Shown: positions 31,777 to 44,942 of the stretch, piece by piece
Position numbering within the stretch: position 1 is the stretch's first letter
How the letters are laid out: every line of letters begins with the position of its first letter
Assembly (NCBI GenBank): GCA_022605955.1
Contig: JAKCOZ010000007.1
Location: forward strand, 28,799,491 to 28,863,490
Length of the DNA: 64,000 nt
DNA from: Rallus limicola
Lineage: Eukaryota > Chordata > Aves > Gruiformes > Rallidae
Direction: 5' to 3'
Notes under the pieces: generated by a model
Told to the model about the DNA's origin: nothing
Database searches by the model: none
Seen by the model: only the letters and a program-made list of their open reading frames with translations
Position numbers and translations under genes: made by a program

Positions 31777-34700
31777 CACAATGTTTAAGCAGGTTTTATT
31801 CAGCGGAAGTTTATTCTGGTGAGATTCAGGAATTTAAATTGCATTACTCCAGCCCATAAGACTCAAAGGCTCTTTAAGGCACCTCCTTACCTTGTGCAAT
31901 CAGCTACAGCAGATCTCAAAGATCACACTGCTAGGTACTTTAGCCCCCTAACACATCAATACAACTAAAAAAAAATTAAAAGTAATTTAAAACAAAATAA
32001 AAAGGGTGCCAGTAAATGTTCCTCACATCCCCATCAAGACTGTTTCCTACAAGGCTCTGCAACAGTCAAATGCAGACAACATGGAGCTCAGCACTTGCAC
32101 TGGTTGCTGTTCTGAGGGCACAGGAAATTAATAACTACATTTGCAGTGGATGCACTTCAGCCAGATGAATGAGTGAAAGAGTTAAAATTAAATCGAGTTT
32201 ACATTTGGATTAGCAAAGAGCACAGACTAACAGGAACAGATCTATAAAGTAAAACACCTGGTGCTGAGGAACCCACTTCTGCACTACTTGTATTTCAGGG
32301 GGGTTTCTTATCACTAGTTTTGACATGGTCCAGCAGTCTGAAAGCCCTTTAGTGGATGAAGCTCATCATGTAAATTCCTCCAGTCTATCTTCAGCTTAGT
32401 TTCATCTGAAACAAGCCAGGTCTGAGATCACCCAGTGCTGATGATCTGAGCACACTCTTGAACAAAAAAAAAGTCAGAACTTCACCTTCCCCTCTGTCTC
32501 CACCCCAAAACATCACACCCCAAGTATCAGAGAATCTTTGCAAGTAGAAAATAGCAGTTGCAGACCCAGTACCATGCTTAGTATCAGAAAGTCCACACAT
32601 GGAGACTTTGTTCTTTTGGGGGGAATAAATACAGATAATAAAAAGGGAGAAAGAATGGAGCTTCTCCTGCAGTTAGGGCAGTCAAAAAACTGTGGATTCT
32701 TACACATCTAATGAAGAAATAACCTAATGTGAGAGCTGTCCTTCTCCAGAACTGTTATTAGGATCTGTAGTGACTGACCTGCAAAGCTTCCAGAAATTTA
32801 TCTTCTGAAGCTTACATGTGCAGCTTGGATGACAGAATCACAAATTACCCGAAAAATGATAAATACATGCAAACATGTTTAGAAAAAAGCCCAAACCAGA
32901 GTAGGAAGTGCAGCCTGCAAAGGACTTTCTTGTGCTGCGCATTTTTACTGTAAGAGCCCTCCTTATACTTGATGGGGTATAATCCTTCACCCAAAAGGGC
33001 AGATATGAAATTAAGTCCTTGACACATGGATTACTTTTGATCCCTTATTTAATAATTATTATATATAAAGGTCAAATAATTCTGAGGGTGCGAAGCAGAA
33101 ACCTGCGAACCGAGTAGCCTAATTGACAGATAACAGTCACAGTCCTTTCTGTCCTGCTCTTCCCGCTGGCATGCCTGGCATTTGGCAGTGTTCGGCTCCA
33201 GCATCCACAGAAGCACAAAGCAACAACTAACCCATTAACTCAACTCACTATGCAAGGGCATCCTGTTAGGATACAGATCGGGCCAAGAGACTCAAATGGA
33301 AGCCTTCCTGTTCCTGAGGGAATGCTCCTACCACCAGAGCCTCCCGTTTTGGATATATTTTAAGGAGAGCAAAGGTGCAGTTTGTTGTTGCCAGCAAGGC
33401 CAGTTTAAGAGGTTCCAGCATCAGCATCTTCCTGTCTCTCTCTCCCTCCCCCTTTGCCCAAGGATTACAGCCCTCTCAGCTGTATGGATTCAGCTGTTTG
33501 CGTGGGCACACTTCAAACTCTTTCAGGGAAATAGTCTACTGGAAATGAAAAAACACTCGCTGTTGGGGGTTTCTTCTTTTTTTAGGGAGGCTGAGGGAAA
33601 GGCGGGAAGGGAAGAGTGGCAGCCTGACTTTTTCCACCAGACTATTCCACAAAGCTATTTGCACAGCCATATTCTGAAACAGATGAGGGAATAAAAATCT
33701 TTGAGGGTGGGAGGGGTGTAGAGATGAAATGGGGGCAGTGGAGAGGAATGATGCAAGCAGCTGGGGCTGGAACCTCAAACTGGCTCCGCTTCTGTAGGAT
33801 TCATAGTGGGGAACTACACATGAAGCCCACATTTACTTCAGTGTCTTTAATCAGGACAGGACTGCAGACACGCTCACTAAAGGTCTGAAATACCCAAAAT
33901 GTGGCCTCAAGTCAGACATCAAAGCTTCAAAGAGAGGCAATTCACATCATTCTCAACTTCTTGTATCCCGCTCATTGGTTTCAACTGTCTCTACACACGG
34001 CTTGCGGGTCTCAGCTTGCACTTTTGGAAAAGTCCACCTACCTGCGCTGGCCCAGGAGGGAGCGGAGGCATCCAGCCTCAGAGATCTGAATCACTGTGCT
34101 GTGCCCAGGCACCTCATTTTTGGGTATAACGATTCTGAAGCCAGAGATGTCCAAAAAGATGGTCCCCTAAACCTGCCTACCATCCCCATAAATGGATCCC
34201 ACCTCTTCATTTCATCTTGTTTGCACCGTAGGGGAGGAAGACAAGAAAAGGGAACAGCAAAACCAAGTGTAAGGAAATGCTCCATCTGCTTCCCTGTTTT
34301 CCCACTTTCCATCAGCTCCAAGGCCCTTCTCAGAGTCACTGTTTTTTGGGAAGGGTGCCACCCTGTGCAGCATTTCTCCTCCTGGTGGGAAGAGCTTCGT
34401 GTGGATTAGAGAAGTACTGCTGGGCAAAGCACATCTTTTTGATTAAACATTTGAAGGGAACGTTCCCACCGCTTAGCAGAACTTGTTTACATCTCAGCAT
34501 TTCAGCCTCACTTCAACCTGTGCACTTTTTAAGAGGATTTCGTTTGAATGAGATATGTAAGTCAGGAGTCTTGAGCTCCATTCCCTTTTCTACTCCGACT
34601 TTGATGTGTGCCTTTGGGCAACACATTTACCCTCTCTGTGTCAGCTTCCCCCATCTGCAAATTAGAGATTTTCATAATTATCTTAATAATCCGTTAAACA

Positions 34701-37700
34701 CACTGAGATTTCTGAATAAACAGCACAATGTATAAAGGTTAATATTGTTTTCTAAAGCCAAAGTAACCCTCCTTATGTCACTTCTGCAAAAATACTGCAT
34801 CTGATGTTTGAAAAATGTATCTGCCAAGTAGATGTTACTGCAGTAAATGTTCAGCACATGTTTGCTTCTACTGACGCACACTATTAGAAAAATTGCTTGA
34901 GACAAATTGAGATATTATAGAACAACCCTATTATGAAGCTAGACCACAAAAAAGCTTTTTTTAATTTAAACTAGATCATCAATAGAATAGGGAAGAGATG
35001 GATGAGAATGGGAAAGTTGGTTGTAATTATTTCTCTGAAGATCTGGAACACTATCTGACAGGATTTTAATTCTTGAGTCTCTATCAAAAGACTGGCAGTA
35101 CTCCAAGGTCTTCAAGACATTTTGGTCCTTAAGGGTAGCAGGAGGATAACAGTTTGAGCAAAAGGCCTTTACTTGCTATTACTTGCTAGCCTTGCGCTAT
35201 TCTGCCTTTAACTTCTTTCCCTCGAATATTCCAGGCAATACAGATTTCACAGGAGAAACCCAAATTTATGCCCAAAAAAGTAAACTACTCTATGCAATTA
35301 CCTCAAATGTACTTCAAAAGAAGGATATTAAGGTGTAGACAAAGCACCTCAAATAGGTACAGCTTCAAACTCAGACAAGGTGGGTGGCTGAACATGTGAG
35401 AATCTTGATGAAACAAACTCTCCAGAGGAGAACTATGGGTAAATAATTTCATTGCCAAAACCATTGCCTCAGAAAATTAAAAAAGGTTCAGGGATGCTCC
35501 CAAAGGCCAAAAAAAAAAAAAAACCCAAACCAAAAAACAGTCTTCTCCAGCCCCCCTCCCCAAAGTAGAATTGCCAACTAATTCTACAATAGCAGAGTTC
35601 AGTGAGGAAGGCATGCACCAAAATTAAAAGTTGATATCTGAGATGTTTTAGCCACAAGTATTCAAAGGCAAAAATAAGGAAATGCAAAATGAAAATAAAA
35701 TTCCAGAATAGGGGAGGTTGAACTCCCCTACTTCAGGCAATATATTATTTGACAGAGAAATCTCTTAGTTGTTGAATTCAAGTAAAAACTAGTTAAATAT
35801 TTCAGCAGGCAGTATAAGTCACCCTACCTTGAATAATGAGTATTAAAATGTTTTAATTTTCCAGCTGCTGAGTTATATCAGTGTAAGACATCACTGAATG
35901 TAACCTGACTCAGAACTAAAACCAGCTATCAAATATTTAAAGAAAAAAAAAATACAAAAACCTTCCAATAAACCCACTGGGGCAATTTACAGAACTTTAC
36001 TCTGCTTCAAACAGAACTAAGCACCTTAAGTTCCTCAAATAGACCAGGTGAACCAGAACAACGCTGGCTGAAAAATCAGTTTAGGAGACATAATTCACAA
36101 ATACCTCTGAAAACTGTCGAATTTGTTGAATTAAATCCCCAGTAGGGGGAAATCCTAGACTTCAATGAACTCAAGAAATTTCTGTCAGTATCTAGTATAG
36201 TAACTGTGTAACTTCAAAGAACCACACTTAATTGAAAAGGCACTTTTAGCCAGGCTTATCAAGAGTTTGGTTCAGCCCATGTCACCATCAAGATCAGCAC
36301 TGCAACATCTTACTAAAACACTCACTGAAAAGAAACTTTGATTCACTAAGACAGAAGTTCTTCCTTTTTCCTGTTGTGAAGAATTCCTAAATAGAAATCG
36401 ATGGAGTTTCCCCTTTGTTTTCCTTGTTCGCTTCTTGTTTACTGACACGAGGAGCAACACGGAAGCCAGTCTTGCAGCAGATCATTCCAGAAAGGGAATT
36501 AATTTGTACAGTTCTTGTATTTTATGTCAGGGAATGGGATGGAACAGTTACTACTCAAGATGTAAAGCTGATTGAAAAGTTTCATCTGTGGTTTGTGATT
36601 TGTTCAAATTAATTTCCATTTCCAGAATTGCATTGCATGGCTAGCAGCAGCCCATGCTAGGGTCCAAGGTGCTGGATCATAGCACCTCTTTTACAGGAGC
36701 AAAGGCAGAGGAACAATAATTTACTGTCATATAGGAACATCCAGTGCCCACTCTCTCTTCGGGTGGTAGAAGCATTGTGATCTCTGACCAAGGAGAGAGC
36801 CTAACAAAGCCTGCAATGTTAAGCACACTATCTCAGAAAGAAAAAAAAAAAATAAATTTTGTTTTGTTAATTCCAAGGTGCAAAGTCAAAACTTCACTGG
36901 ACAAGATTATTGACTAAGTATCTTTTGTGACAGTAAACCCCCCAGCAGAGTTCAACCCTATGGTGTTCTCTCTTGATCAATTTCTCTGAAAGCTATCAGA
37001 TACCTCAACTTAAGTAAAGAGAGTAGAAAGTATCTGCTAACTGAGGCAAGGCATGGACCACTAGCAATACAGATCCATCAACAATACCCTTACATGAGGA
37101 GGGGTTGGAGGAAAAAGAAGAGATGCCGCTACTATTCACCTCACTTGGTTGTCAGTCAGAGGGGATCAGAATCTTGGCAGACAATACCTTGATGTAAAAA
37201 GAAAGCATTACACCCTAAAAATCTCTCGGTGACTACATCCCAGTTTCCACAGGAAACAAGACCCTGAATCATTCTGTGTACCTTGTTATTTCAATCAGCC
37301 TAATTAACTGTAGTGTCTTGTGTAAGATTTAAGCACCACCAAATTTCCAATAAATGTACTTACAGGGAAAAGTGCTAGAAGAATAAAGTTATTTGTAAAG
37401 CTAGGATAAGATTCTAGAAACTCTTAAACAATTTCTGACACCATGAATGCTGGCTGCCATGAAGATCAGTCGGAACATTTTTGCCAGTTTAAGATAAAGG
37501 TTTTATTATTATATATTTTATTTTATTTTCCAATGCATTCCGCTACCAAAATAGAAAAATATAATTTACTTGTCATTAAAATAATCTATAGAATTATTAA
37601 GGAATATTCAACAAAATCAATTTTTAATTTCAGATCTATTTGCCTGAATTTTCTGAATGTCAGTATTTTCTTGAACAATAAAGTACTGAAGGAATTATAT

Positions 37701-37943
37701 ATACAGTTCAAGCAGTATAGATATATGCAGATTACAGAGTGAATTTAGTCCTTGAATAAAATGCTAGTTTTACCATGCAGTTTTTCCTTCAGCAAAAGAA
37801 CATGAAGGGTAAAGTCTTAACCCCACTAAAAGTCAAGGCAAAGCTTCCATGGACTGTAACAAGACTGGGATTTCACCCAAGGTGTTAAACTGTGGCTTGG
37901 GAAAGCGAATAAAAATACATCCATTGCTGTAACAAGTACTTAC

Positions 37944-38093
37944 CTGCTAGCCAGACTGAGCAATTCATGTCTATCGGCTACTGCGGATTTCTTTTCCAGT
38001 TCCCACAACATCACATTGATCAGGTATGAATTCTTAATTACAATGGGCACTTCTTCAAACATGTTTTCATAAGCAATATTTGCCTTTTTCAAG
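37944..38093 (-). CDS. EIF3H: EIF3H exon 5
   Basis: A 150-nt exon. After one base finishing a codon from exon 4 it reads [20 protein letters not shown], then [20 protein letters not shown] and RHELLSLAS, ending in two bases of a Ser codon. Acceptor CTCACAG, donor GTAAGT (perfect consensus). It matches the conserved segment following the MPN domain in eIF3h. Confidence 0.97.
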
Positions 38094-39496
38094 CTGTGAG
38101 AAAAAGTTTAAAAAATTTTATTAATATCATCAGTAGCTCTCTTGTTCTTTTTGTTGAATTGTTGCTCCAACAACAATTGGAAGTTTCGTAAAAAACTCTT
38201 GGTTTTCATAGTTCCACGATCAAACAAGAGTCAAGTTTTGGTAAGAGACCATTTACATGGCAAAACCTGACATTTACAAAGACTAGGAAACGCTGCTCTA
38301 GGAAAAACTCTGCGAAGTCAAGCAGCCGCTTTGCTCGCTAATACATTGCTTACCCGAAAAAGCCTCCAGCTAAAGACTACTGACAGGATTAACTCTGCCC
38401 CTTCCAAAGTATTTTACCGATTTCCCTGCCATCAGGGAAATTCTTAAATAGATGTGAACAGTAAGTTACCACATGACACCAAAGTACCTTTAAAATCATA
38501 ACTACTACAATGAAAAAAACCCAATTTTCCCAATAGCTGAATAATTAACATTTTTATTGACCAAAAATTAGATTGACAAAACAGTGTATGCTTTGGAATA
38601 ATTAAATTCCATAGTGGATATTAAAATATCCATTTGCAGTGTACACTTCTTTTTACAATATACATATAAAAACTATTGTTATTGCTTTATAATAAAGCAG
38701 ACAGTAATGCCTTTTATAAAATCTGGAATTAAAGGCACGATCTGTAAGTTTCTAAGGAAATATATCCTTAGCTTTTTTGTGGATTTGTGATAAAAACTGT
38801 TGCTTTTTTTCTTTTCTTTTTTCTTTTTCTAAGCACAGATCTGTTTGTTCATCATGGAAATGTTATGTTTAGACACCAAGCAATGCGATTATTCCAGTTT
38901 TCCTCAATGAAGAAAGCTTAACAAGTACTTCTGCTTTTAGCACTGAATACCAAGCTGCTTGAGGAAAAAGGTGGCAGCTAAGGCCTACATCTATTACAAG
39001 GGGCTAATCTTTTGAAACAGAGTAATTATCCTGCTTTACTCCAGAAGATTGTGTCCACAGGGGGCAGTTAATTTAGAATAAAGACAGAATAACAGCTATT
39101 TCCCCAATACCTGTTCAATTTTCTTTCTGGGGGAAAACAAAAAGGGGGGGGGGGGAGGGCCTTAAAGACAGACCAGCTATTTCCCCTTCTTTTTAAATTT
39201 TTTTTATAACATTTCTGACTGTTTGCAGATACAGCTATCTTCACCATGGTCCTTACAGCCCACTCGCTGACCATTTCCAAAGTCAGTTCAAGTTCCACCT
39301 CTTCAGCCTTTATTTAGATGTCCAAAACCAGACCTTCACAACTTCTCAGTGCACCTCTATCGCTATATATATCGCCATATAGATCCATTTTCCCTGGCAC
39401 ACACTATTACATGAGATCAGGCTGTGTACCCTTCTGCTTCTGCTACCCAAGTAACCCAACAAAACCTGTCAGAAAACATTCTTTGAAGTTACTTAC
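38094..39496 (-). other. EIF3H: EIF3H intron 4
   Basis: 1.4 kb, AT-rich, with the G12 run. Nothing else seen. Confidence 0.85.
39144..39155 (+). repeat. G12 homopolymer
   Basis: Twelve G in a row followed by agggcc, in EIF3H intron 4 close to exon 4. In transcript sense it is poly-C. Confidence 0.95.
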
Positions 39497-39596
39497 ACTT
39501 CCGGAGAGAAGTCTTTCTCTTTGCAAACTTCCATCAGTTTGGGAGTCAGCCTGTATGCCTTCAGTGACAAAGAGCCTTGAGCAGTCTTAATGGGAT
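39497..39596 (-). CDS. EIF3H: EIF3H exon 4
   Basis: A 100-nt exon encoding [20 protein letters not shown] and [13 protein letters not shown], with the first codon (Asp) split after exon 3 and the last codon split into exon 5. DPxKTxxGxLxLKAYRLxP is the typical end of an MPN domain in eIF3h. Acceptor ATTATAG, donor GTAAGT. Confidence 0.97.
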
Positions 39597-41082
39597 CTAT
39601 AATTAAAAATGGAAGAAACATTATTACTAACCTCAGATTGTTGGGGGTTTTTTTTAATATCTGAATAACATAAACAAGACGAAAACAACTAAGATTTTTT
39701 TTTTAAATGAAGACAACCAAAAGACTCTACAGCAGAAGTAACCCTATTGTACTGAAGTGCAAAATACATCCAACTACAGTGAAGCTAATTAATAAACTTA
39801 ACATGTATAATATGGGAGATATAGACCCATTCTACTCACAACATTATTTCCCCATTAAAGGTCTAATTCACTTTTTCTTTTCTTTTATATGAACTATCCA
39901 CAGAACTTATGTAAGAGCTACCTCATTTAAATAAAGATTTTTCCCTCCAGTCATTATGCAGTAAATTAAAATATTCATTAAGCTACATTTCACACCAAAA
40001 AAAGAGTAATTTTAGAATAGCAATAAGCTAATTCAGATCAAGTCTCCCTGCTGCTTCGTGCACAACAATGTAACCTGCATATAGAAAGATTCATTTTGCC
40101 TTGACATACTCTACTGAATTTAGGGGGAAATTTTCTAAACAAACTGTTACATTCCTAGGACAAAGAAGCTTAACACTTGCAGCATGATAACGGCTGAAGC
40201 ATGCCAACATGAGACTAAAAGCTGTGTTAACATTCATGTTGTCTGAAACTTAACACAGTAAAACTTTTAGCAATCGGTGATAAAATGAAAACCAAAATAG
40301 ACTGAAACAAGTGGAAAATTCATCAAGGTCTGATGATGCAATGTTTCCAGCCAATATAAGTATACTTTAACAACTTGTTCTTTACTGTAATCCAATTGTT
40401 AACATACTGAAACAATTTTGGGGCAGCTCATAAGATTGATCGTATTCATTAGTATTTTTTCTGACAGATACTCAGGACGTTACATTTACTTCTCAGCTGG
40501 AAACTATATGCAAGTCTGCCAGATATGGCAAACTGTGAGTGTTCGGGGAGGGGGAGGCTATAAAGCTGTTAAATTGCCTACGGTTCTGATACAGCACAGA
40601 ACATCTGGTCTGGAGAGCTTGAGGAAACACCATTAAATAGGCAGAAAAGAAAAAAATCTTTGTGCTAAGAAACAGTCCAGGTTTTGTATGCTTCTGTCAG
40701 AGGTATAAAAAAAACTTGGCAATTCGTGTGATGATTGGTCAGTCACGTACAGAGCCAGACACGCTAGCAAGCGGGGTTTGTTAGACATCTGGTCGGGTTC
40801 CACCAGCCCCTTCGACGAGGGAGGGGAGATGAAGGAATAAAAATGAAGCAGCTACTCCAGCATTCCAAAACGTACACATCAGGGCTCTGATAGCAAGAAA
40901 AATAAACAGAAAGAAGGAAACCCTGTCTAGACTTAGCTGCTGCTGAGGCTGCCGTAGACACAGGGTTGGTATTTACTTGAAAAGGCCTGCCAGGCTACTC
41001 TTACAGGCAAAAGACAGAATACAAAAATAGTAGTAATAATATTAAGAGGGGAAAAGAATAATAAAGGAAACCTCATACTAAC
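39597..41082 (-). other. EIF3H: EIF3H intron 3
   Basis: 1.5 kb; nothing recognised. Confidence 0.85.
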
Positions 41083-41250
41083 CGTAAATGAGAACTACAG
41101 ACTCCTCAATTGCGTGCTGGTAACTGAACTGGGAGTCCAGGAGGGCACGAGTGACAAAAGAGCCATAGTATGTGGACTGGTACCAGCCAACGTGAAGATG
41201 ATCAATGTTTACATGGCGCAGGCTTCGCATCATTTCCATCTGGTATTGAA
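41083..41250 (-). CDS. EIF3H: EIF3H exon 3 (core of MPN domain)
   Basis: A 168-nt exon that starts with two bases of a Val codon and reads [20 protein letters not shown], then [20 protein letters not shown] and [15 protein letters not shown]. In catalytic MPN+/JAMM proteases the equivalent strand carries the H-x-H-x(7)-S-x(2)-D metal ligands; here the stretch is [13 protein letters not shown], so the second His and the Ser/Asp pair are absent. That is expected for eIF3h, a structural, non-catalytic MPN subunit. Acceptor AATCTAG, donor GTTAGT. The preceding exon was not found in the remaining 22.7 kb. Confidence 0.97.
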
Positions 41251-41338
41251 CTAGATTAAATAAAAAGTACGTTTAAAAAGTAAGCTTACACAATCTGTAC
41301 TATTTCAAGAGAGGGCTTGATATTCACTGAGCAAATTG

Positions 41339-41359
41339 TATTTTATTTTATTTTATTTT
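41339..41359. repeat. (TTTTA)n simple repeat
   Basis: Four TTTTA-type units in EIF3H intron 2, about 90 bp upstream of exon 3 in transcript sense. Confidence 0.9.
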
Positions 41360-44300
41360 CATTTTTGCAATTGGGTAGAAGTTTATTTGCTACTGGACTG
41401 TCTTAATTAAAACCCAGAGCTTCTTCAGAGAATAGAGTAAGTCTAACCTGAATAAGCAGACTTTTTCCAGCTGCAGTTAATTGCTAAAGTGATCAACAAA
41501 CTGCTACATGTCATTTACAGTGTACATTACCTTGCTCATTCATAAAAAAAAATTCTGATACTGGTTTTCATTAAGCAGTACCATTTTACCATTGAGTAAT
41601 AAAGAAATACTGGGATTTAAGTTGTAATACTGTCTGGAATTAGATAAGTATTGGAAGCAAAAGAAGAATTATTTAATGACCATATGAAATAGAAGATAAA
41701 CTATGTATGTCTTTTTCACAATGTAAAACTCTATTTTCAGTAATAAATTTGGGGATACCAGCTAGAGTTGTTCAGATAGCTTTGATTACATTTATCTTCA
41801 ACACAATTTGTTCTTTATAGATTTATAGAGATGCCTAGGTACATTATACACACACACATATTTATATACAGTAAGTTACCTTAGACAGTAGAGAACACTT
41901 TATGCCAGGCTTTTTAGACCAACAGCTGCAATGTCTCATTGTACCATCTTACAAATTCTGTTTCTGCTAAATGCTTCATTCAAACAGATCACCTTGATGG
42001 CACAGAATCCTATTCAGAAATGTTTAACATAATCCCATCAAGCAGATCAACACACCTTATCACTTATCAGACCTTTTAAACAGACAATGTGCCGGACAGC
42101 TAAACTTAAGGGAACAGATTTCTGTGTGATTATCAGATGAACCAAAGCTCACAGCCAAGACCAAATCCTATAACACTACACAGCCCTTAAGTCTGCAGCT
42201 GCAAAGTTTACAAAGATAAAAATAAGATTTCCTATGCATTCATTTTTATTCATTTTTTCAAGGCTTGTCCTTGTGCAGAAGAAAATATGATATTCATTAT
42301 AAAAGAAAGCAACATAAATTAATTAGAGGGCAGAATGCACTACATTTTCAGACCCCACTTCATATCCTTTCAAGAGGAAAATAAATAAATCCAGCCATAT
42401 TCTTTAAAGAGGCAAGGAGACATTTTTCAAGATTGGATAAATATTTCTCCCACTTACCACCCTTACAGCACAAACTACTCTGCAGTCTGCTGGCCCTTTT
42501 CATTAAATCGCATCTTACTAACTGTATTTTTCACACTTATTTAAGCCCTTGCAGACTTTTTCCATCAGCATATGTTGGTGCTTACATTCTATTTCATATC
42601 TTAGTATAAATGACTTGCAATATATGTTTCAGCCAGAACACCATGATAATACAGCACCTCAAAACTAATACAGCAAAAACATCCAGGCTACAGCCTGGAA
42701 TTCCATCAAATACTGCAAAGAAAAGGCCTGCACCATTTGGCCGTCTCAAAACCAAGGTAAATCTGAAGATGGCACTACCCACTCCAGGAGAGAGAGATAA
42801 ATAGAACTAATCAAACAACTATTTAAAAATTCAGTCTGAAAGTCTTTGCCAGATCAAAATACATTTTTATCCTGCTTCCACTGCAGAACTTCCAGGAATC
42901 CTGGCCAGTTTCAAGCACAGTCCTTACACATCAGCCTAATGCTTTGGCGAGTAATATCTCTATGTTTCTCCCAAAAGCAAAGTCAAGATGTGGCTTGTCA
43001 AAGCAGCTCAGTCCTTAAAATGTAAAGGTTTCTTGGGGTTTTTTTTCAGGGGGTGAAGATAGTAAATTTCTTAATTTTACAATTAAAACATAATGAACAC
43101 AGACCTACCCTGGAACAAAACTTTAAGCATCTGGCTGTGACTATGACTTTGAATCCACATATTAAAGGTAGCTAGAATAAGGTATTTTGGTTAAAGCTTT
43201 TCAAAGATATATCTGTGTAGAAAGCAAGTACTGTGTGTCAAACCATGTTTAGGACATGATGTGATATAACATGCTACAATGTGAAATCATGGTTAGATTC
43301 TTTCTAGCCAAATGAATTCATGAAAAGGGAAAACTAGAAAGGCATTTTTCAGAAGCAGCTGAAGGATAAAACATTTTTTGAGAATGAAGTTAAATGAAGA
43401 CTTTTCAGACAGCTGAGCTAGACTGCTCCTTGCAGTGGCAATTCCCTTGTATTTGAGGATACTGTCACAGTAGAGGTGGTCATGCAATGATGGGAAAAAG
43501 ATAATTATGTAGAGATTCCTATGAAATCATGTGGTTGACCCATTCAGATAATTTTTCCCTTAAGCAGTGTAATGCTAAAGAGAGATTAGCGTAAGAAAAC
43601 TTTTAGATATTTTACAAACATGAATAAAGGTTTATCATGTTCTCAAAAGTGTTCATCTGAGAGGTAACTGATAACCAAGATCCAGGACAACTTGTTTTTC
43701 CTAAACATAGTATAACCAGCAATTTGTAACTGAATGTAAGTCTAAGTGATAATCTTCTAGAAGAAAAAGGACTCACTGAAAACCGTCCAGATTTCAAGTC
43801 AGCAATTCCTCTTCTCATGACTGTTAGCAGTTAGATGATAATGAAGGCAACAGTGGAAAAATCTCAAAGAACCAATAAAGCGTCAATAGCTAACATCTCT
43901 GCCTTGGGAAAACAACTACAGAAATTAAAACATGATGCAGTCCCCACCAGGGAGAAATGGAAACTCTTTTAACCAAACATATATATTTTATAACATGTAT
44001 TAGCAGCTAGATAGCTCCAACAAGCTGCCAACTTGAACAAATGGATAAGGGCCCCAAAGTCACTTTTGTTGATACTGTTACCACTACTTCTTTACAACTT
44101 CTGCCCCATGCACAAAAACATGATTTCACCTAGAAGTTTAGCACAGACTAGGCAAGAGGTCTCTCCTATCCAGTCTTCAGTCTGCTAGGACTTGGGACAG
44201 TCATGCACTTCTAACATGCAGTTCACTGTTTAAAGTCACAGTCCTTCCCATGCCATGCTGCAGAGGTGCTACTAAAAAGTGCCACTGAGTTCGTGAGTGC

Positions 44301-44923
44301 CGTGAACCGAGCTGAGCAGGCAAACAGCCAGACCAGGATGCTTCCCTTGCATTTACATAGGGTACCTATATTTTTAAGCAAATTATTTGTTCAGGAGGAT
44401 CATTATTACGAGGAATGCTAACAGTTATGCTTGCACATCTTAGTGTGCTTCTTGCACTGATAATGCACAGCCTCTCTCCTGTGCCAGCAGGCATCTCCTG
44501 AGCACCTCTAGGGTGGAGTATATTTGAACAGAAGAGTCTCTTTAGCTATTTTAAAAAATAAACAAAATCAAAAAAACCCCAACAACAAAACAACAAAAAA
44601 AAAACCTCAAAAAACACCTCGCCCCCAAAACCCCCTTCCTCTGAAAGGGCTTTTTTTTTCCTCTTGCAAGCAAATGGGGGGATTAATGCCATTAGAAAGT
44701 GTTACTATAACTCCTGTAATGTAGAAAAAGTGCATAACTATACAGTATAAGTGTACTGCTTGAATATAACTGACTTGTGTGAATTTGTACTAACAAAATA
44801 CCTTGACCAAAAATTAAACCCTATTATAGTAGTTTGGTGGGGATTTTTTTTTCTCTGAATTGAAATAAGCTTTAACAAACTGTCTGTAGAAGAGTAAAGA
44901 AAATACAACGAAAAAGTTTTTGC

Positions 44924-44942
44924 TTTTTTTTTTTTTTTTTTT
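44924..44942. repeat. T19 homopolymer
   Basis: Nineteen T in a row in EIF3H intron 2; poly-A in transcript sense. No retroposed gene body is recognised beside it. Confidence 0.95.

Larger units (their letters stand above)
28606..37943 (-). other. EIF3H: EIF3H intron 5
   Basis: 9.3 kb with the CR1 at 28702-29880 and a TG/TA repeat. The 132-codon plus frame at 33296-33694 has no recognisable domain. The rest shows nothing I can name. Confidence 0.85.

Noticed and set aside
33296..33694. 132-codon plus-strand frame in EIF3H intron 5
   Set aside because: No domain, low-complexity composition, and expected by chance in a GC-richer patch.
44560..44640. A/C-rich stretch as a possible retroposed tail or telomere-like repeat
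   Set aside because: It is irregular, with no repeat unit and no gene body beside it.
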